DNA of 64,000 nt, taken from the NCBI GenBank assembly GCA_012064385.1, contig QRDG01000848.1:124001-188000 (forward strand). Reading direction: 5' to 3'. Origin of the DNA: Puccinellia tenuiflora (Eukaryota > Streptophyta > Magnoliopsida > Poales > Poaceae). A program made the position numbers and the translations under genes. Shown piece after piece: positions 22,763 to 34,826 of this stretch. The stretch's first letter is position 1. Each line of letters starts with the position of its first letter. Under the pieces are notes generated by a model. The model saw only the letters and a list, made by a program, of their open reading frames with translations. It was not told where the DNA came from and ran no database searches.

Positions 22763-25365
22763 TAGAGTAGGAAGAGGGATGAGGGGAACACGACAACACA
22801 CATCCTTCACGATCTTCTCGATCCCACGATGATCTTCCTTGGTGCATAACTTGGAGCTAAGAAGCATGACGTGCCGATGGGGCGGAAAGAACAGAAGATA
22901 ACTCAAGGTATTAGGCAAGTTTTTCTCCAAGGGTTGGAATTATGAACATTGCCCAAGACCATAATCCATTGGGGAAACTAGGAACGACTTGACCAAACAA
23001 AGGTCGAGCCAAGGATAGGACAATCGATCACTTTGTTCAGGATCGTTGTCCATGACCGAGACATCACTTCAAACCTCCCTGAGGTGTAGCCAGCAGAGAT
23101 TTGTAGCATCGTGAGGAGAAAGGACCTCTTCTGGACTCCACACTTTTGACATACCAGAAGTTTCCATAAGATTAAAGATTTGTCCCTAACGTGACTGATG
23201 AATTCACACACTGTTCGTGTGATTGGGCAAAACTTCGGGTTTACCGCGGAAGGAAGGATATAGCATTGATCCACCATTAGATAAAGAGATCAACCCTTGT
23301 ACACGAGCTATTCCCAGGATACAAGGAATAGAGGGTCGACCGATAGATATTTAGCAACTCCGTAGTGAGGTTCTCCTTGAGGTTCTAGATATCACACTCG
23401 GCTTCGGAATAGCCTTCAATCGATCCTCAAGCGAAGGTCGTACTTGAAGATAGAGAAAAGGCCCTATGGTGAACTCCTAGAGCGAGTTTCTCATGATCCT
23501 CATGGAGATTTCGTCAAAAGACCTCCCGGTGAGGTATGTGAACCACAACATCGGACTTGTCGGGGTTACTAGTAGGCTTAGGTCATACTCTTTGATAACA
23601 CCAACCATCATTTCTGATTGAGGTTCAGATTCGGTTAGGGTACAGATACTTCAGGCTTAGCAGGTCTGGAGGGAGTTTGCGGAAGTTAGCCGCAAGGCAG
23701 GGTAACTAGATTCTCAAGACATGGGCTACCGTGTCAAGCTCCAAAACACGAGCTAGAATGGGGAGTTCCAGGAGGTCACGACTAAGAAAATGAAATTGAA
23801 CCAGCATGAGCTCCAAGCACTGAAGCACACTGAGTCCTGATTGGGAGACACCAGTAAGATGATGAGATTTGACAACCTCTTCTTATTTCAAAACAACTCG
23901 GCCAGCGGCATACATGCTGTATTTAGAGAACTGGAGGTAACAACCCGCCATCTCAACATCAATCTGCACATGCATGACCAACTTGTGATTATTTCTGGGG
24001 AGACAAGTAAACTTCACTCGGACTCACGACGACATATGTCACTGGTTGCGGGAGGAAACTTACATTTCCAAGGAAAAAGATGTGGTCTGGGGAGTTTCGA
24101 CAAGAATCTAACTCGTTGACCGAAGGTGTGCACCTGAACAAAATGGACTTGGCAGCTCAGACAACTCAGCTCGATGATATGATTACCAGTCATGCTAAGA
24201 GTGCCACCAAAGTCGTTGGATTTCAAAACAATAACAATTGCTGAGAATATCCGATCACCACAACGATATTCATCCTCAACATTCTCGAGCCCGAGTAGCT
24301 CGGAGGTAGATGGATAAGGAAGGGTAAGAGCGTCACTTCATCAAGTACGTCATGAGACCAAGCACGACCTCTTGATATAAAAGAGTGTGACACTCCAAGG
24401 TGGAACGGAACAAAAGCTAGACAAGCTCTTACTCCGCGAATCACAAAACTTTGACCTGGCCGAGAAATGGACAAGGTACCGGAGTTTGTTTCTCCTGACA
24501 TCCCGAAATGGAATGCCTTGACTAACCACAAGAATAACATGCATCAGAACACCCCAATGCATGATAAACTTGACTGTCAACAGACAGACAGAGGTCGGAC
24601 AACAGATTTAGAGTAAGGAACGGGCTAACCACAATCCCGAGGTATCGCAGAAGCCCTTGTTAGCACTCTTCCGACAACTAGTGCCGAAAGGGTTTCAGGA
24701 AAGTGTGTTACCGGGGAATCACACATATTGAGGGACCACTCGCTAAGAGCAATCTTGTCGTGATCCAGATAGTTCTTTGGCAAAGAGTTAGCTAAAGCTA
24801 GTAACAAAGAAGAGCGTTGCTGAGCAAGTCAATTACGGCTGCAACCTCGAGTTTGAAGACTAACTCCAAATTTTGCCAACCTGATGTAGGGTTCAACCAT
24901 TAACACCAGGATTCAACGGAAAAGATCTTGGGTTAAAGATCAGCTTCATGTACTGGGACTCACAATAGCATGATGCCCACAAGGGTGAGAACCCTCATGA
25001 ATCATTACACCAGAGCCCTAGCACAATCCGGGACCTTCGGTTTAAGATCTTGGACTAACAAGGGAATTTCTTGATGATCCGCAATTCTTCCTTTCTTCGG
25101 GCTTTAGATTTGGCAGACGGGCAGAGCTAACCAGTAAACTAAAGGTAGAAGCCAACCCCGTGAACCTAGAGATTTAGAATTTTGCAGACGAGCAGAAGAA
25201 CCGTTAAATCAAATAGAGGTAAGATAACTCGGAGTAGAGCGAGTTGGATAAGGAGTAAAAAGAATCCTAAGAGGGTTTTCACAACTCATTTTTAGGTTAA
25301 AAATAATTTTCTCGAACACTAGACTCGACATCGACCAATAGAAAGGGTTTCCTACAGACAGTCCT

Positions 25366-25377
25366 GCTCTGATACCA
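25366..25377 (-). other. PBS of element 2 (initiator tRNA-Met type)
   Basis: Minus TGGTATCAGAGC, 3 nt from the LTR start at 25381. Confidence 0.88.
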
Positions 25378-25380
25378 ACT

Positions 25381-26398
25381 TGTAACGCCCCGACCCCGGA
25401 ATTATACAGAGAGGCTATGTAACCCATAGGCTATGCTACACAATCGAAGGGTATGGGATTACCGCTTCCACGCAACACATCGATCGTACCATAAACACTG
25501 GCATAGTTATCAATGTATAAAACAGAGATCAAGACTTGTGGAACAACTGGCACATTGCAGACTCTACGACACAAATCATATAGCAACTCATATATAAGAA
25601 AGATACAAATATTACACACAAAAGGGGTCACAGACCCATCAGTACATCGTGCGGAAGCGAAGTAGTGTTGTCTAGTACAACAAGATCCAAATATATGGCC
25701 TAAGAGGCCTACACATAATTAATCCCAGCCAGCTTGTTCCACGGTCCCAAGCTGCCACCTGGGAACCCCGAAGTATTCGTCGACGTCCACGAAAAACCCA
25801 CCTGTGTGCTCGGTGTCGTCCTCCTCTAAAACAAATTAATAAAGGCAGCAAAGAGAGACTGAGTACGACGTACTCGCAAGTTTAGTAGGGCGATATAGGC
25901 CCAATGATGACGGAGGCTCTAAAGCTGTATAGTATCTATTTTGCATAAAGCTAGTTTTCAAGTAAAGAGAGGAAAATGACCCATGGCATCGACTACTCAG
26001 AGTATTTTTCATAAAGGGGATAAGAGAGCAAACTTTCCTCTTTGGTTCTCATCGAACCATTTGTAACCAGAAACAACTCATCTCCACCAAAGGCACTCCC
26101 TCGAATCACCCTCGAGGAAATGAACCTTTTATCACATGTTGTAATTGCAACCTCTAGCTGCCAAATTTTAATTAGGTTAAAGTTATTTATGATCCCGTAA
26201 ATCCATTCCCAAGGCGTCCATAACCGTGGACACGGCTTTTCGAAAAGATTAACCCTGCAGGGGTGTACTAATTTACCCATTGGTACCGTCCGGCTCACCT
26301 AATTGGCCCTCTTCCGGGGAAGGCCGGCGAGTGGGCGCGGTTAAACCTTTACCTCGCATGAGACTATCCAAGAGTCATCTGTGCCGATAGGACAAGTT
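25381..26398 (-). repeat. 5' LTR of element 2, truncated by element 3
   Basis: Matches 18793-19790 closely, including the hairpin at 25861-25875, and stops at AAGTT (26394-26398), the probable target duplication of element 3. The other part of this LTR is not found in the window. Confidence 0.85.
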
Positions 26399-28569
26399 TG
26401 TAACAACCCCCGTTTGGTACCCTAAAATATGGGCCAAATTTTCACTTTTTGCTTTGCAACATTTCATCATGGCATCCAAATTTAAATTGCTCAACATGAA
26501 ATAACGTTAAAGCAACAATTGATAAATCAATGATGGTGAATGTTATTGGACAAACCAAATTCAAATTGAGCTTGCATATTTGTCCAGGAAGTTCTAATAC
26601 ATTCAAATATGTTTGTTGCAAAAATTAAAGTAATTGCTAATTCAAATAATTAAATAAAGCCAAAATGCAAGTGAGCAATTCTACAATAATTAACACATGA
26701 TATGTTTTCCAAATGGGCTGAGATTTTTATGACAGATTGCAAATATAATATATTGGCTCTGTGAATTTTTCCAGAATTTCTAAAAATGGTTAAGGGCCTG
26801 AATTAATTGCCTAAACCCTGCTGGAATTAAATAAAAGGGAAAAGAATAAAACTATGACAGGTGGGTCCCACCTGTCATCCTCTCCCTCCTCCCTCTTCCC
26901 TGGGGCGACAGGGGAGACACTGTCGCCATGGCCGCGCCGTGCCGTGTCCCTCTCCCTGCCTCGACGCCGCCCCCCCTGCCGCGCGTGGATAAGAGCACCG
27001 CGCCGCGCTGCTCTCCTTTCTCCCTCCTTTTCTTCCCCCCCCCCCCCCCCAGCGAAACCCTAACCCTAGCCGCCACGTCCGAGACCTAGTTCAAGCTCGC
27101 CGCCGCATCGCCGACGATTGAAGCCTCCCGGAGCAGATCGAAGCACGCCAAAAGCTCCGCCTCGCCTCCCTCTCCTTCCTCGTCCATGGAATCGAGCCGG
27201 GAGCCTGAGATTCGCCGTCATCGCCCTCTGCTTCCCCGACTCTGACCGACGACCGCCGGGCTGATTGCCGCCGTAGCAGTCCTCCTCTGCCTCCGACGAG
27301 CACGTACACGCAACGAGGGTGAGCCGCTGGTCCTCCTAGACATCTTCGTTCTCCCCCTCTCTCCCTAGTTCGCCGATGTCGCCTGAGCCCGCCGTCGGCC
27401 GCCGCCTGTCGCCGACGTACGCCTCGCTCCGGTGACCAAATGGTCACGCGCCTCCGCTGCCTAGTTCGCCTCGTCGCGTATAGCTAGCCCATAGTCTCCG
27501 TTAGGGCTAATTCGCCTCGTAGCGTCGCCTCCGTGCACGGCCGTGCCGGCGGTCACCGCCGCGCTCGCGCCGGTCTTGGCATCGTCCCGGGGTCAAACCG
27601 ACCCATGGGCCGCCGTGCCAGCGTGGTAGCCACCGTGGCGCCTGGACCCAGCCGTCAGTCTCTGTGGCTAGCTCGGGCCTGGGTGAAAAACGATTCGGTT
27701 ATTTTCTCTGGATTTAAATAACAGACATAATTTGATACAAACTTTGAAATCGCATATCTTTTGAACCACAATTCAGAAAAATGCAAACAATATGTCAAAA
27801 TGCTTAGAAAAGAAATGTCTATCTGTTAGTGTCATTTCCATGATCAACTAAATTTATTAAATTGCCTTTAATTAATAAATACTAAAATGGCAGAATTAAA
27901 TCATTGTTTATAAAATTCATAACTTGAAGAATATTTATCCAAAAATTATGAATGAGGTATCAAAATGTTCAGTAAACAATGAACTACAATTTTATGTCAT
28001 TTGAGAGATTTTTAGAATTAAATTTGGTGCTGTTTATAATAATTAATTAAAAGGCAGATTTAAATCACATTTTGGGCAATTCATAACTTGATAAATAATG
28101 ACTCAAAAATTATGTTTAGTAGCCCAAAATGATCAGCAACTCAAGGGATGTTTAGATATGTTAATTCCACAGCATGAAATCAATTTTTTCTTTGTTGTAC
28201 TTTTGGAATCGGTTTAAAATGATCTAAATTGAATAACCGTTTAAATCACCATTTCTTCACCGTTAATCGAAAAATTGCAAACGAAGTACCAAAATGATCA
28301 GGAGAACAATACCTATCTAATAATGTCATTTTCATGCATGTAGAACTCACATTTTAGTACTGGGCATTTTGGGTAAATGCTTAATTCACTAAGTTAAATA
28401 TGGAGTTATAACCCATTAATAGCGATAAGTATTTTAGGGGTTCCATTTAACTTGTGGGACATGCCCAATATCATTTCAGTGCATAATATGACCATCTCAT
28501 CATGAGTGTGCATTGCACCTTTTATTCGTGTTATTTATTTTGTTTCCTGTTATTGTTTGTGTTTTGGTA

Positions 28570-28644
28570 GATTCAGGAGTCGAGGTTCCACCACAATACC
28601 TCGACGAGCAGCACGACCAGTACCATCAACAAGGCAAGAGATAA
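28570..28644 (+). other. Candidate internal mini-exon in LTR of element 3
   Basis: 24 codons plus TAA after acceptor-like TTTTGGTAG, beginning DSGVEV and ending QQGKR. It has the same length and stop position as 20388-20462 of element 2. Confidence 0.4.
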
Positions 28645-29792
28645 CCTAACCTTCCTGGCATCTAGCATCCTACTGTTTTATAAACTTATTTTATCCACCA
28701 TAATATTGCATTCGATTCTATGTCACTTATGGTCGATACTAGAGTATCCTATGAATGCATGTTTTTCCCTCGAACCAATACATGTATCCCTACCTATGAA
28801 CCATAGGGTTGATGTGTTGGCCCGAGACAAGGATATAATGGCTGTAGTTATATGTTTAGCTATGCTTAGCCATGCTTAGTCAAATGCTTAGCTGTCCGTT
28901 ATTTATTTCCATGCTTCATGAAATTGATGGAATGTTCGGACAAGGTGGTGGATGTGTGGTACTTAATTAATGTGCTTAAAGGCTTGGATGAGTTGCCATC
29001 TGGGGATGGTGTTTTGCCTCATTCCTGCCGCCTAGGCTGAGAGTGCTTTTAGCTAGAACCAAGAACCGAGCGTGCTTCCAACGGTGGGGACATATGGAAT
29101 CCCCTTTAACCGAATAATTTGTGCGGGCGTATCCAAGGGTTCTCTAGTTTGCTATTTCCATTTGCGCATGAGTGTGTGGGTGGAAAAAGGAAAAGAAGAG
29201 GATGGTGGTGTTTAGGAGTAGGCGATGGGGGCAGGGGCTGAAATAGGCTGGGAAAACTTGTCATGTCGCCACGATGACCCTTGGATAGTCTCACACATTG
29301 TAAAGGTTTAACCGTGCCCGCCCTGCCGGCTTTCCAAGGAAGAGAGCTAAATGATCAGGTAAGGGGTCGTACGGTACCAGTGGGTAAATTAGTACACCCA
29401 TGCAGGGTAAATCTTTTCGAAAAGCCGTGTCCACGGTTATGGACAAATCTTGGGAAGGGCGGATTAGCTCATAGAAAAGTATAACCTAATTAATTAAAAC
29501 TTGGCAGCTAAAGGTTGCAACTCACCGTGTGATTAAAAGGTTCATTTCCTCGAGGGTGATGCGAGGGAGTGCCTTGGTGGAAATGAGAGGTGGGTTCTTT
29601 ACTATTGGGTTCGATGAGAACCGAAATAAAAAGTTACTCTCTTATCCCTTTTATGAAAAATCTTCTGAGTAGTCGATGCCATGGTTTAGTTATGTCTTTT
29701 TTTTTAATGAAAACTCGCTTTATGCAAAATAACTAGTATACAGCTTTAGAGCCTCCGTCATCATTGGGCCTATATCGCCCTACTAAACTTGC

Positions 29793-29807
29793 GAGTACGT
29801 CGTACTC
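29793..29807 (+). promoter_or_regulatory. LTR hairpin GAGTAC-GTC-GTACTC (element 3)
   Basis: Perfect 6-bp inverted repeat preceded by AACTTGC. It ends 34 nt before the candidate exon at 29842. Confidence 0.65.
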
Positions 29808-29841
29808 AGTCTCTCTTTGCTGCTTTTATAATTTGTTTCAG

Positions 29842-29894
29842 AGGAGGACGACACCGAGCAGACAGGTGGGTTCTTCTTGGACATCGACGAGTAG
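29842..29894 (+). other. Candidate acidic terminal exon in LTR of element 3
   Basis: After TTTGTTTCAG, a phase-1 frame reads (E)EDDTEQTGGFFLDIDE then TAG, 388 bp from the LTR end. This is the cleanest acceptor of the set, with a T-rich tract and CAG. Confidence 0.5.
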
Positions 29895-30285
29895 TTTGGG
29901 GTTCCCAGGTGGCAGCTTGGGACGTCGTGGAACAAGCTGGCTGGGATGTTTATCTGCAGGCCTCTTAGGCCATATTTTGGATCTTGTTGTTAGACAACAT
30001 AATTTGCTTCCGCTTGATGTGGTGATGGGTCTGTGACCCCTGTTGTGCTATTTGTATCTTTCTCATATATGAGTTGCTATATGAACTTTTGTGTCATAGA
30101 GTCTGTGACGTGCCAGTTGTTCCACAAGTCTTCATCTCTTTATTATACATTGATAGCTATGCCAATGTTTATGGCATGATCGGAGTGTTGCGTGGGAGCG
30201 GTAATCCCGTGCCCTTCGGCTGTGTAGCATAGCCTGTGGGTTACATAGCATCTCTGTATAATTCCGGGGTCGGGGCGCTACAAGT

Positions 30286-30297
30286 TGGTATCAGAGC
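30286..30297 (+). other. PBS of element 3 (initiator tRNA-Met type)
   Basis: TGGTATCAGAGC, 3 nt after the LTR. Confidence 0.9.
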
Positions 30298-30446
30298 AGG
30301 ACTGCTTGTAGGAAACCCTTTCTATTGGTCGATGTTGAGTCTAGTTTGAAAAATTATTTATAACCTAAAAATGAGTTGTGAAAACCTTCTTAGGATTCTT
30401 TTTACTCCTCATCCAACTCTAAAATTATTTATAACCTAAAAATGAG

Positions 30447-30911
30447 TTTGAAGCCAAGGAGCCACTGCATGCTGATGATTGGCTCCGGGCTCTCGAGCGC
30501 AAGTTTGCCGCTCTGCACGTTCCGGTGGCGGAACAAGTCAACTTCGCCACCTACCTGCTGAATGGAGCCGCCGGCTCCTGGTGGGAGAGCCACGTGTCAA
30601 TGTTTGACGCTGGCCACATTTTCACTTGGGCGGAGTTCCGCACCGCCTTCCGTGCGGCGTACATCCCCATGCCCGTCATGGACCTCAAGAGGAGGGAGTT
30701 CCTGGACCTAAACCAGGGACGCATGGACGTCCAAGCCTATGGGCGGGAGTTCAACCACCTCTCACGTTACGCCCCTTGGGACGTGACAAATGATGAGGGC
30801 AAGCAATACCTCTTCCGCAAGGGGCTCGCCCCTCGTCTTCGATATGAGCTCCTACCCTTCAAGTTCCAGTCCTACCAGGAGCTCTACAACCAGGCTCTTA
30901 CTATGGAGTAG
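30447..30911 (+). pseudogene. Gag of element 3, 5'-deleted with an in-frame stop
   Basis: Gag capsid region: ADDWLRALERKFAALHVPV, then LLNGAAGSWWESH and a REFLDLNQG...YGREFNHLSRYAP core typical of Tekay/Del chromoviruses. The N-terminal part is missing: a 27-bp leader segment (30353-30379) is repeated at 30422-30448 and runs directly into gag. A TAG at 30909-30911 interrupts the frame, which otherwise continues into the zinc knuckle. There is no usable start ATG for the retained domain; 30447 is simply where gag-like sequence begins. Confidence 0.85.
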
Positions 30912-33899
30912 GGTAGGAAGGAGCTAGAGGTTTCCAAGAGGCCAGCTCCCATTGACAACCAGAGCTCCTCTTCTTCTGAGGGCAAGAAGCGCAGGGTCTT
31001 TGTGCCCTTCAGCGCTGTGCCTCGTGCACCCTTCGCGCCAAGGCCTTCAGGGTTCAGGCCACCTCCGCCTCGCCCAGCTACTTCGACCTTGGGTGTGGCT
31101 GGGAGTGGTTTCCGCCCTCAGCTGCCTCCACCACCGCCTAGGCTCACTTGCTTCAGCTGTGGCCAGCCGGAGCACTACTCCAGGGAGTGTCCCCAGAAGG
31201 CACCGGCTACCACAGCACCTACACCGGCTCCCTCCACGCCAGCCGCCAAGGCCATGACCGTCAGCCGTGGCCGCCTCAACCACGTCTCGGCTGAAGGAGT
31301 TGAGGAGGACCCCGGAGTTCTCATGGGTACGCTTCGAATCAATGATTACCCCGCTTCAGTTTTGTTTGATTCTGGAGCATCGCATTCATTCATATCCATA
31401 GCTTTTGCACACAACCATCAAATATCATTTGTGAACATGGACTCCCCTCTAGTGGTCAAAACACCAGGCTCTAGTTGCCACACTAACTGGATCGATCCCG
31501 AGGTTAAGGTTTCCATAGGGTCAATCCCATTCCCGTTCTCGTTGATAGCTCTGAAATCGGATGGTATAGATGTCATTCTGGGTATGGATTGGCTAGTCAA
31601 ATATCAGGCCAATTTGGATTGTGCTGCCAAGACTGTCACAGTGACCCACCCCACTTACGGGATAGTGCGTTACTGGTCCCCAACTTATACAATTCCATCC
31701 GCAGCCACTCCTCTCTCTCCGGAGATCAGTCTATGGTTCCTGGAAGGAACCACACCGCCTGAAATGTATGAGGTTGCCGTGGTGTGTGATTTCCCCGATG
31801 TCTTTCCGGAGGAATTGCCTGGCATGCCACCTGATCGCAGTGTTGAGTTTGTGATTGAGTTGGTTCCGGGAACCGCCCCAATTTCCAAAAGGCCCTACCG
31901 TATGCCAGCGGAAGAGCTAACTTAACTAAAGAAGCAACTTGATGAGCTGCTAGAAAAGGAATTCATCCGTCCGAGTAGCTCACCTTGGGGCTGCCCGGTC
32001 ATCTTCGTCAAGAAGAGGGATACAAATGTTCCTCGGCTGGTTGTTGATTACCGCCCTTTGAATGCGGTGACCATCAAGAACAAGTACCCCATTCCTCGAA
32101 TAACTGACTTGTTCGATCAGTTAGCTGGTGCAACGGTATTCTCCAAGATGGATCTGAGGTCAGGCTACCATCAGATCAAAATCAGAAAGGACGATATCCC
32201 GAAGACGGCTTTCACTACCCGTTATGGGTTATATGAGTACACCGTCATGTCCTTCGGCCTCACAAATGCTCCGGCTACATTCATGAGGCTGATGAACTCC
32301 ATCTTCCATGAGTACCTCGACAAGTTTGTCATTATTTACATCGATGACATCCTTGTCTACTCCAAAACCGAAGAAGAACATGCTGAGCATCTTCGGCTAG
32401 TTCTAAGCAAGCTTCGTGATCACCGCCTCTATGCCAAGTTCTCCAAGTGTGAGTTTTGGCTGAAGGAGCTCATTTTTCTCGGTCATGTGGTGTCAGCTGC
32501 TAGAGTAGCGGTGATACCAGACAAGATTCAGGCAATCCTGGATTGGCCAACTCCCAAGTCCATCAAAGATATCCGAAGCTTCCTTGGATTGGCGGGTTAT
32601 TACTGCCAATTCATCGAGGGTTTCTCCAAAATAGCCAAGGCATTGACAGACCTCCTTAAGAAGAACAAACAGTTTTTATGGTCAGACAAAGCTGAAGAGA
32701 GCTTCCAAACTCTCAAGGTCAAGCTCACTACCACCCCGGTGCTTGTCCTTCCTAACACCGACAAAGACTTTGTCGTCTATTGTGATGCATCACTCCAAGG
32801 CTTGGGCTGTGTTTTGATGCAAGAAGGCCATGTTGTCGCCTATGCCTCTCGTCAACTCAAACCACATGAGCAAAACTATCCAACTCATGATCTAGAGCTT
32901 GCTGCCGTGGTACATGCTTTGAAGCAATGGAGGCCCTACCTGTTGGGCAACCGTTACGAGATCTATTCTGATCATCAAAGTCTGAAGTATCTCTTCACCC
33001 AGCCGGATCTGAACCTGAGACAGAGAAGATGGTTGGAATTAATCAAAGACTATGATGTGAACCTCAATTATCAACCCAGCAAGGCAAATGTCGTGGCCGA
33101 TGCTCTGAGTCGCAAGGCCTATTGCAACACAATCATGATTGAAAAGGCTCAACCTGCCCTCCATGATGAGTTTGCCCATTTGAATCTGGAAATTGTTCCT
33201 TCCGGTTTTCTGGCAAACTTAGAAATCATATCTACTCTTGAGGATGAAATCAAGGCCGCCCAGCAACATGATGCTGGCATCCGCAAGATCAAAAATAATA
33301 TTGCAAGTGGGAAGGCCAAGTGTTTCTCCGTTGATGATTCCGAGGTTGTATATTTTGGGAACCGTCTTGTGGTGCCCAAGAGGGTAAATACCAAGGAGTT
33401 GATACTCCAAGAAGCCCATGAGTCGCCCATATCCATCCATCATGGTAGCACCAAAATGTACCAAGACCTCTGCAGCAAATTCTGGTGGACTCGCATGAAG
33501 CGGGAAGTTGCCAAGTATGTTGCTGAATGCGACGTCTGTCGCCGAGTGAAAGATGAACATCAAAGGCCAGCTGGTACCCTTCGCCCAATAGCCATTCCCG
33601 AGTGGAAATGGGATGAAGTTCGTATGTATTTCATTACCGGTTTTCCAAGATCACCAAAGGGTAACAATGCCATTTGGGTAGTCATTGACCGTTTATCCAA
33701 GGTCACCCACTTCCTCCCTGTTCGCGAGGATATCAACTCCGTTAAGCTGGCAGAGATGTATATGGCCCGGATTGGGGTTCCTTTAAGAATCATTTCAGAC
33801 CGTGGTAGTCTGTTTGTGTCCAAATTCTGGCAAAGCTTCCAAAAAGCTCTTGGAACCCGCCTCAACCTCAGCACAGCTATCCTATCATCCTCAAACTGA
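30912..33899 (+). pseudogene. Pol of element 3: zinc knuckle, protease, RT, RNase H, integrase N-part
   Basis: Continues in the gag frame. A Pro-rich linker leads to the zinc knuckle CFSCGQPEHYSRECPQK (about 31149-31199), then protease LFDSGASHSFIS (about 31363) and GMDWL. A stop TAA lies at 31923-31925. RT follows, with FSKMDLRSGYHQI, FGLTNAPATF and the catalytic YIDDILVYSK (about 32338). RNase H has VYCDASLQGLG and YSDHQSLKYL; VADALSRK marks its end. The integrase HHCC finger (about 33410-33545) and core follow. In the core, the first catalytic Asp position (motif M-x-F-I, codon 33627-33629) is Tyr. The frame ends at 33897-33899 after a frameshift near 33880. Non-functional. Confidence 0.9.
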
Positions 33900-34495
33900 C
33901 GGTCAAACTGAAAGGGTGAACCAAGTTCTTGAGGACATGCTTCGGGCTTGTGTTATCTCCTTCGATAAGGGTTGGGAAAAATATCTTCCCCTCGCCGAGT
34001 TCTCCTACAACAACAGTTACCAAGCTAGCCTCCAAATGGCTCCCTTTGAGGTCCTATATGGGAGAAAATGCCGAACTCCTCTAAATTGGTCTAAAACCGG
34101 AGAGAGGCCACTCTTCAGTCCTGATGTGATCAATGAGGCCGAGGAGAAAGTCCGTATCATTCGGGAAATCTCAAGATTGCTCAATCCCGGCAGAAGAGCT
34201 ATTATGACAAGTACCATCAAGAGGTTCACTATGAAATTGGTGATAAAGCCTATCTTCGAGTCTCTCCTCTCCGAGGCGTTCGTCGCATTGGGATCAAGGG
34301 CAAATTGGCACCTCGCTATGTTGGTCCTTTCACCGTCCTAGCCAAGAGAGGAGATCTCTCCTATCAACTCGAGTTACCCTCCAACTTCCGGATGTCCATG
34401 ATGTGTTTCATGTCTCCCAACTCCGGCGTTGCTTCAAATATCCAATCCGTGGGGTTGATCATGAGGTGTTAGACATCCAGGAGGATTTGACTTAG
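33900..34495 (+). pseudogene. Integrase C-terminal part of element 3, frameshifted and truncated
   Basis: The core resumes in another frame with GQTERVNQVLEDMLRACV (the catalytic Glu region). A further frame change near 34165 precedes the GPF/Y-type segment APRYVGPFTVLAKR, and another precedes HDVFHVSQLRRC. The similarity ends at the junction with element 4 at 34495. No chromodomain is present before the cut. Confidence 0.8.
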
Positions 34496-34826
34496 TGCGG
34501 TGACTCCGCACAACCACTGCATATTGTAGTGTACAAGTCGTTGACATAACATCCACGGAAGGGACTTATCCGTAAATATTACATCCCTCAGAGTAGTACA
34601 ACAGAAACATTGCGGGTCCACTTTATTACACACTGCTAAAGATTACAAGCCAGAAATGTACAAAAGCTTCAACGTCTTCCTCTGACATGGGAGGAATTTC
34701 AACTACAGTACGGTTGACTGAGGTCAACTTATTAACGATAGATAGAAGTAAACTAAGAACCATCGGGCTCAACAACCTAAGTAGTACTAGTCTAGAATTG
34801 CTCGGCCCTGCCCCTAAGATAGGAGA

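Larger units (their letters stand above)
22727..25380 (-). other. Internal region of element 2, no gag-pol
   Basis: About 2.65 kb. It starts (sense) with a leader matching element 3, then sequence with many stops in all frames. ORFs reach 105 aa (24223-24540) but show no motif I recognise. The polypurine tract is at 22731-22741 and a near-perfect palindrome at 22744-22762. Confidence 0.75.
18793..26398 (-). mobile_element. Non-autonomous LTR retrotransposon (element 2), right LTR interrupted
   Basis: Left (3') LTR 18793-22726, internal region 22727-25380, right (5') LTR 25381-26398 cut by insertion of element 3. PBS and polypurine tract are present. Its LTR and the first 120 or so leader bases match element 3, which encodes gag-pol, so element 2 looks like the parasite partner of that family. 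The internal region lacks recognisable retroviral domains. Confidence 0.85.
26399..30282 (+). repeat. 5' LTR of element 3
   Basis: 3884 bp, TGTAACAACCCC...GGGCGCTACA. The GC-rich leader is at about 26860-27700, with a 14-nt C run near 27037-27050 followed by AGCGAAACCCTAACCC. Then comes a long AT-rich stretch, a mini-exon at 28570-28644, a hairpin at 29793-29807 and an acidic frame at 29842-29894. Positions 29254-30282 are the inverse of 25381-26398. Confidence 0.88.
26399..34495 (+). mobile_element. Tekay-like Ty3/gypsy element with decayed gag-pol (element 3), 3' truncated
   Basis: Plus strand: 5' LTR, PBS, then gag, zinc knuckle, protease, RT, RNase H and integrase in gypsy order. The 3' end of integrase, the polypurine tract and the 3' LTR are missing; the sequence switches at 34495/34496 into another LTR. 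It is inserted in inverse orientation in an LTR of its own family (element 2). Confidence 0.88.

Noticed and set aside
30525..30911. Gag ORF starting at 30525 as a real start
   Set aside because: The codon there is GTG and gag-like sequence extends upstream in frame to 30447; it is a truncated gag, not a start.
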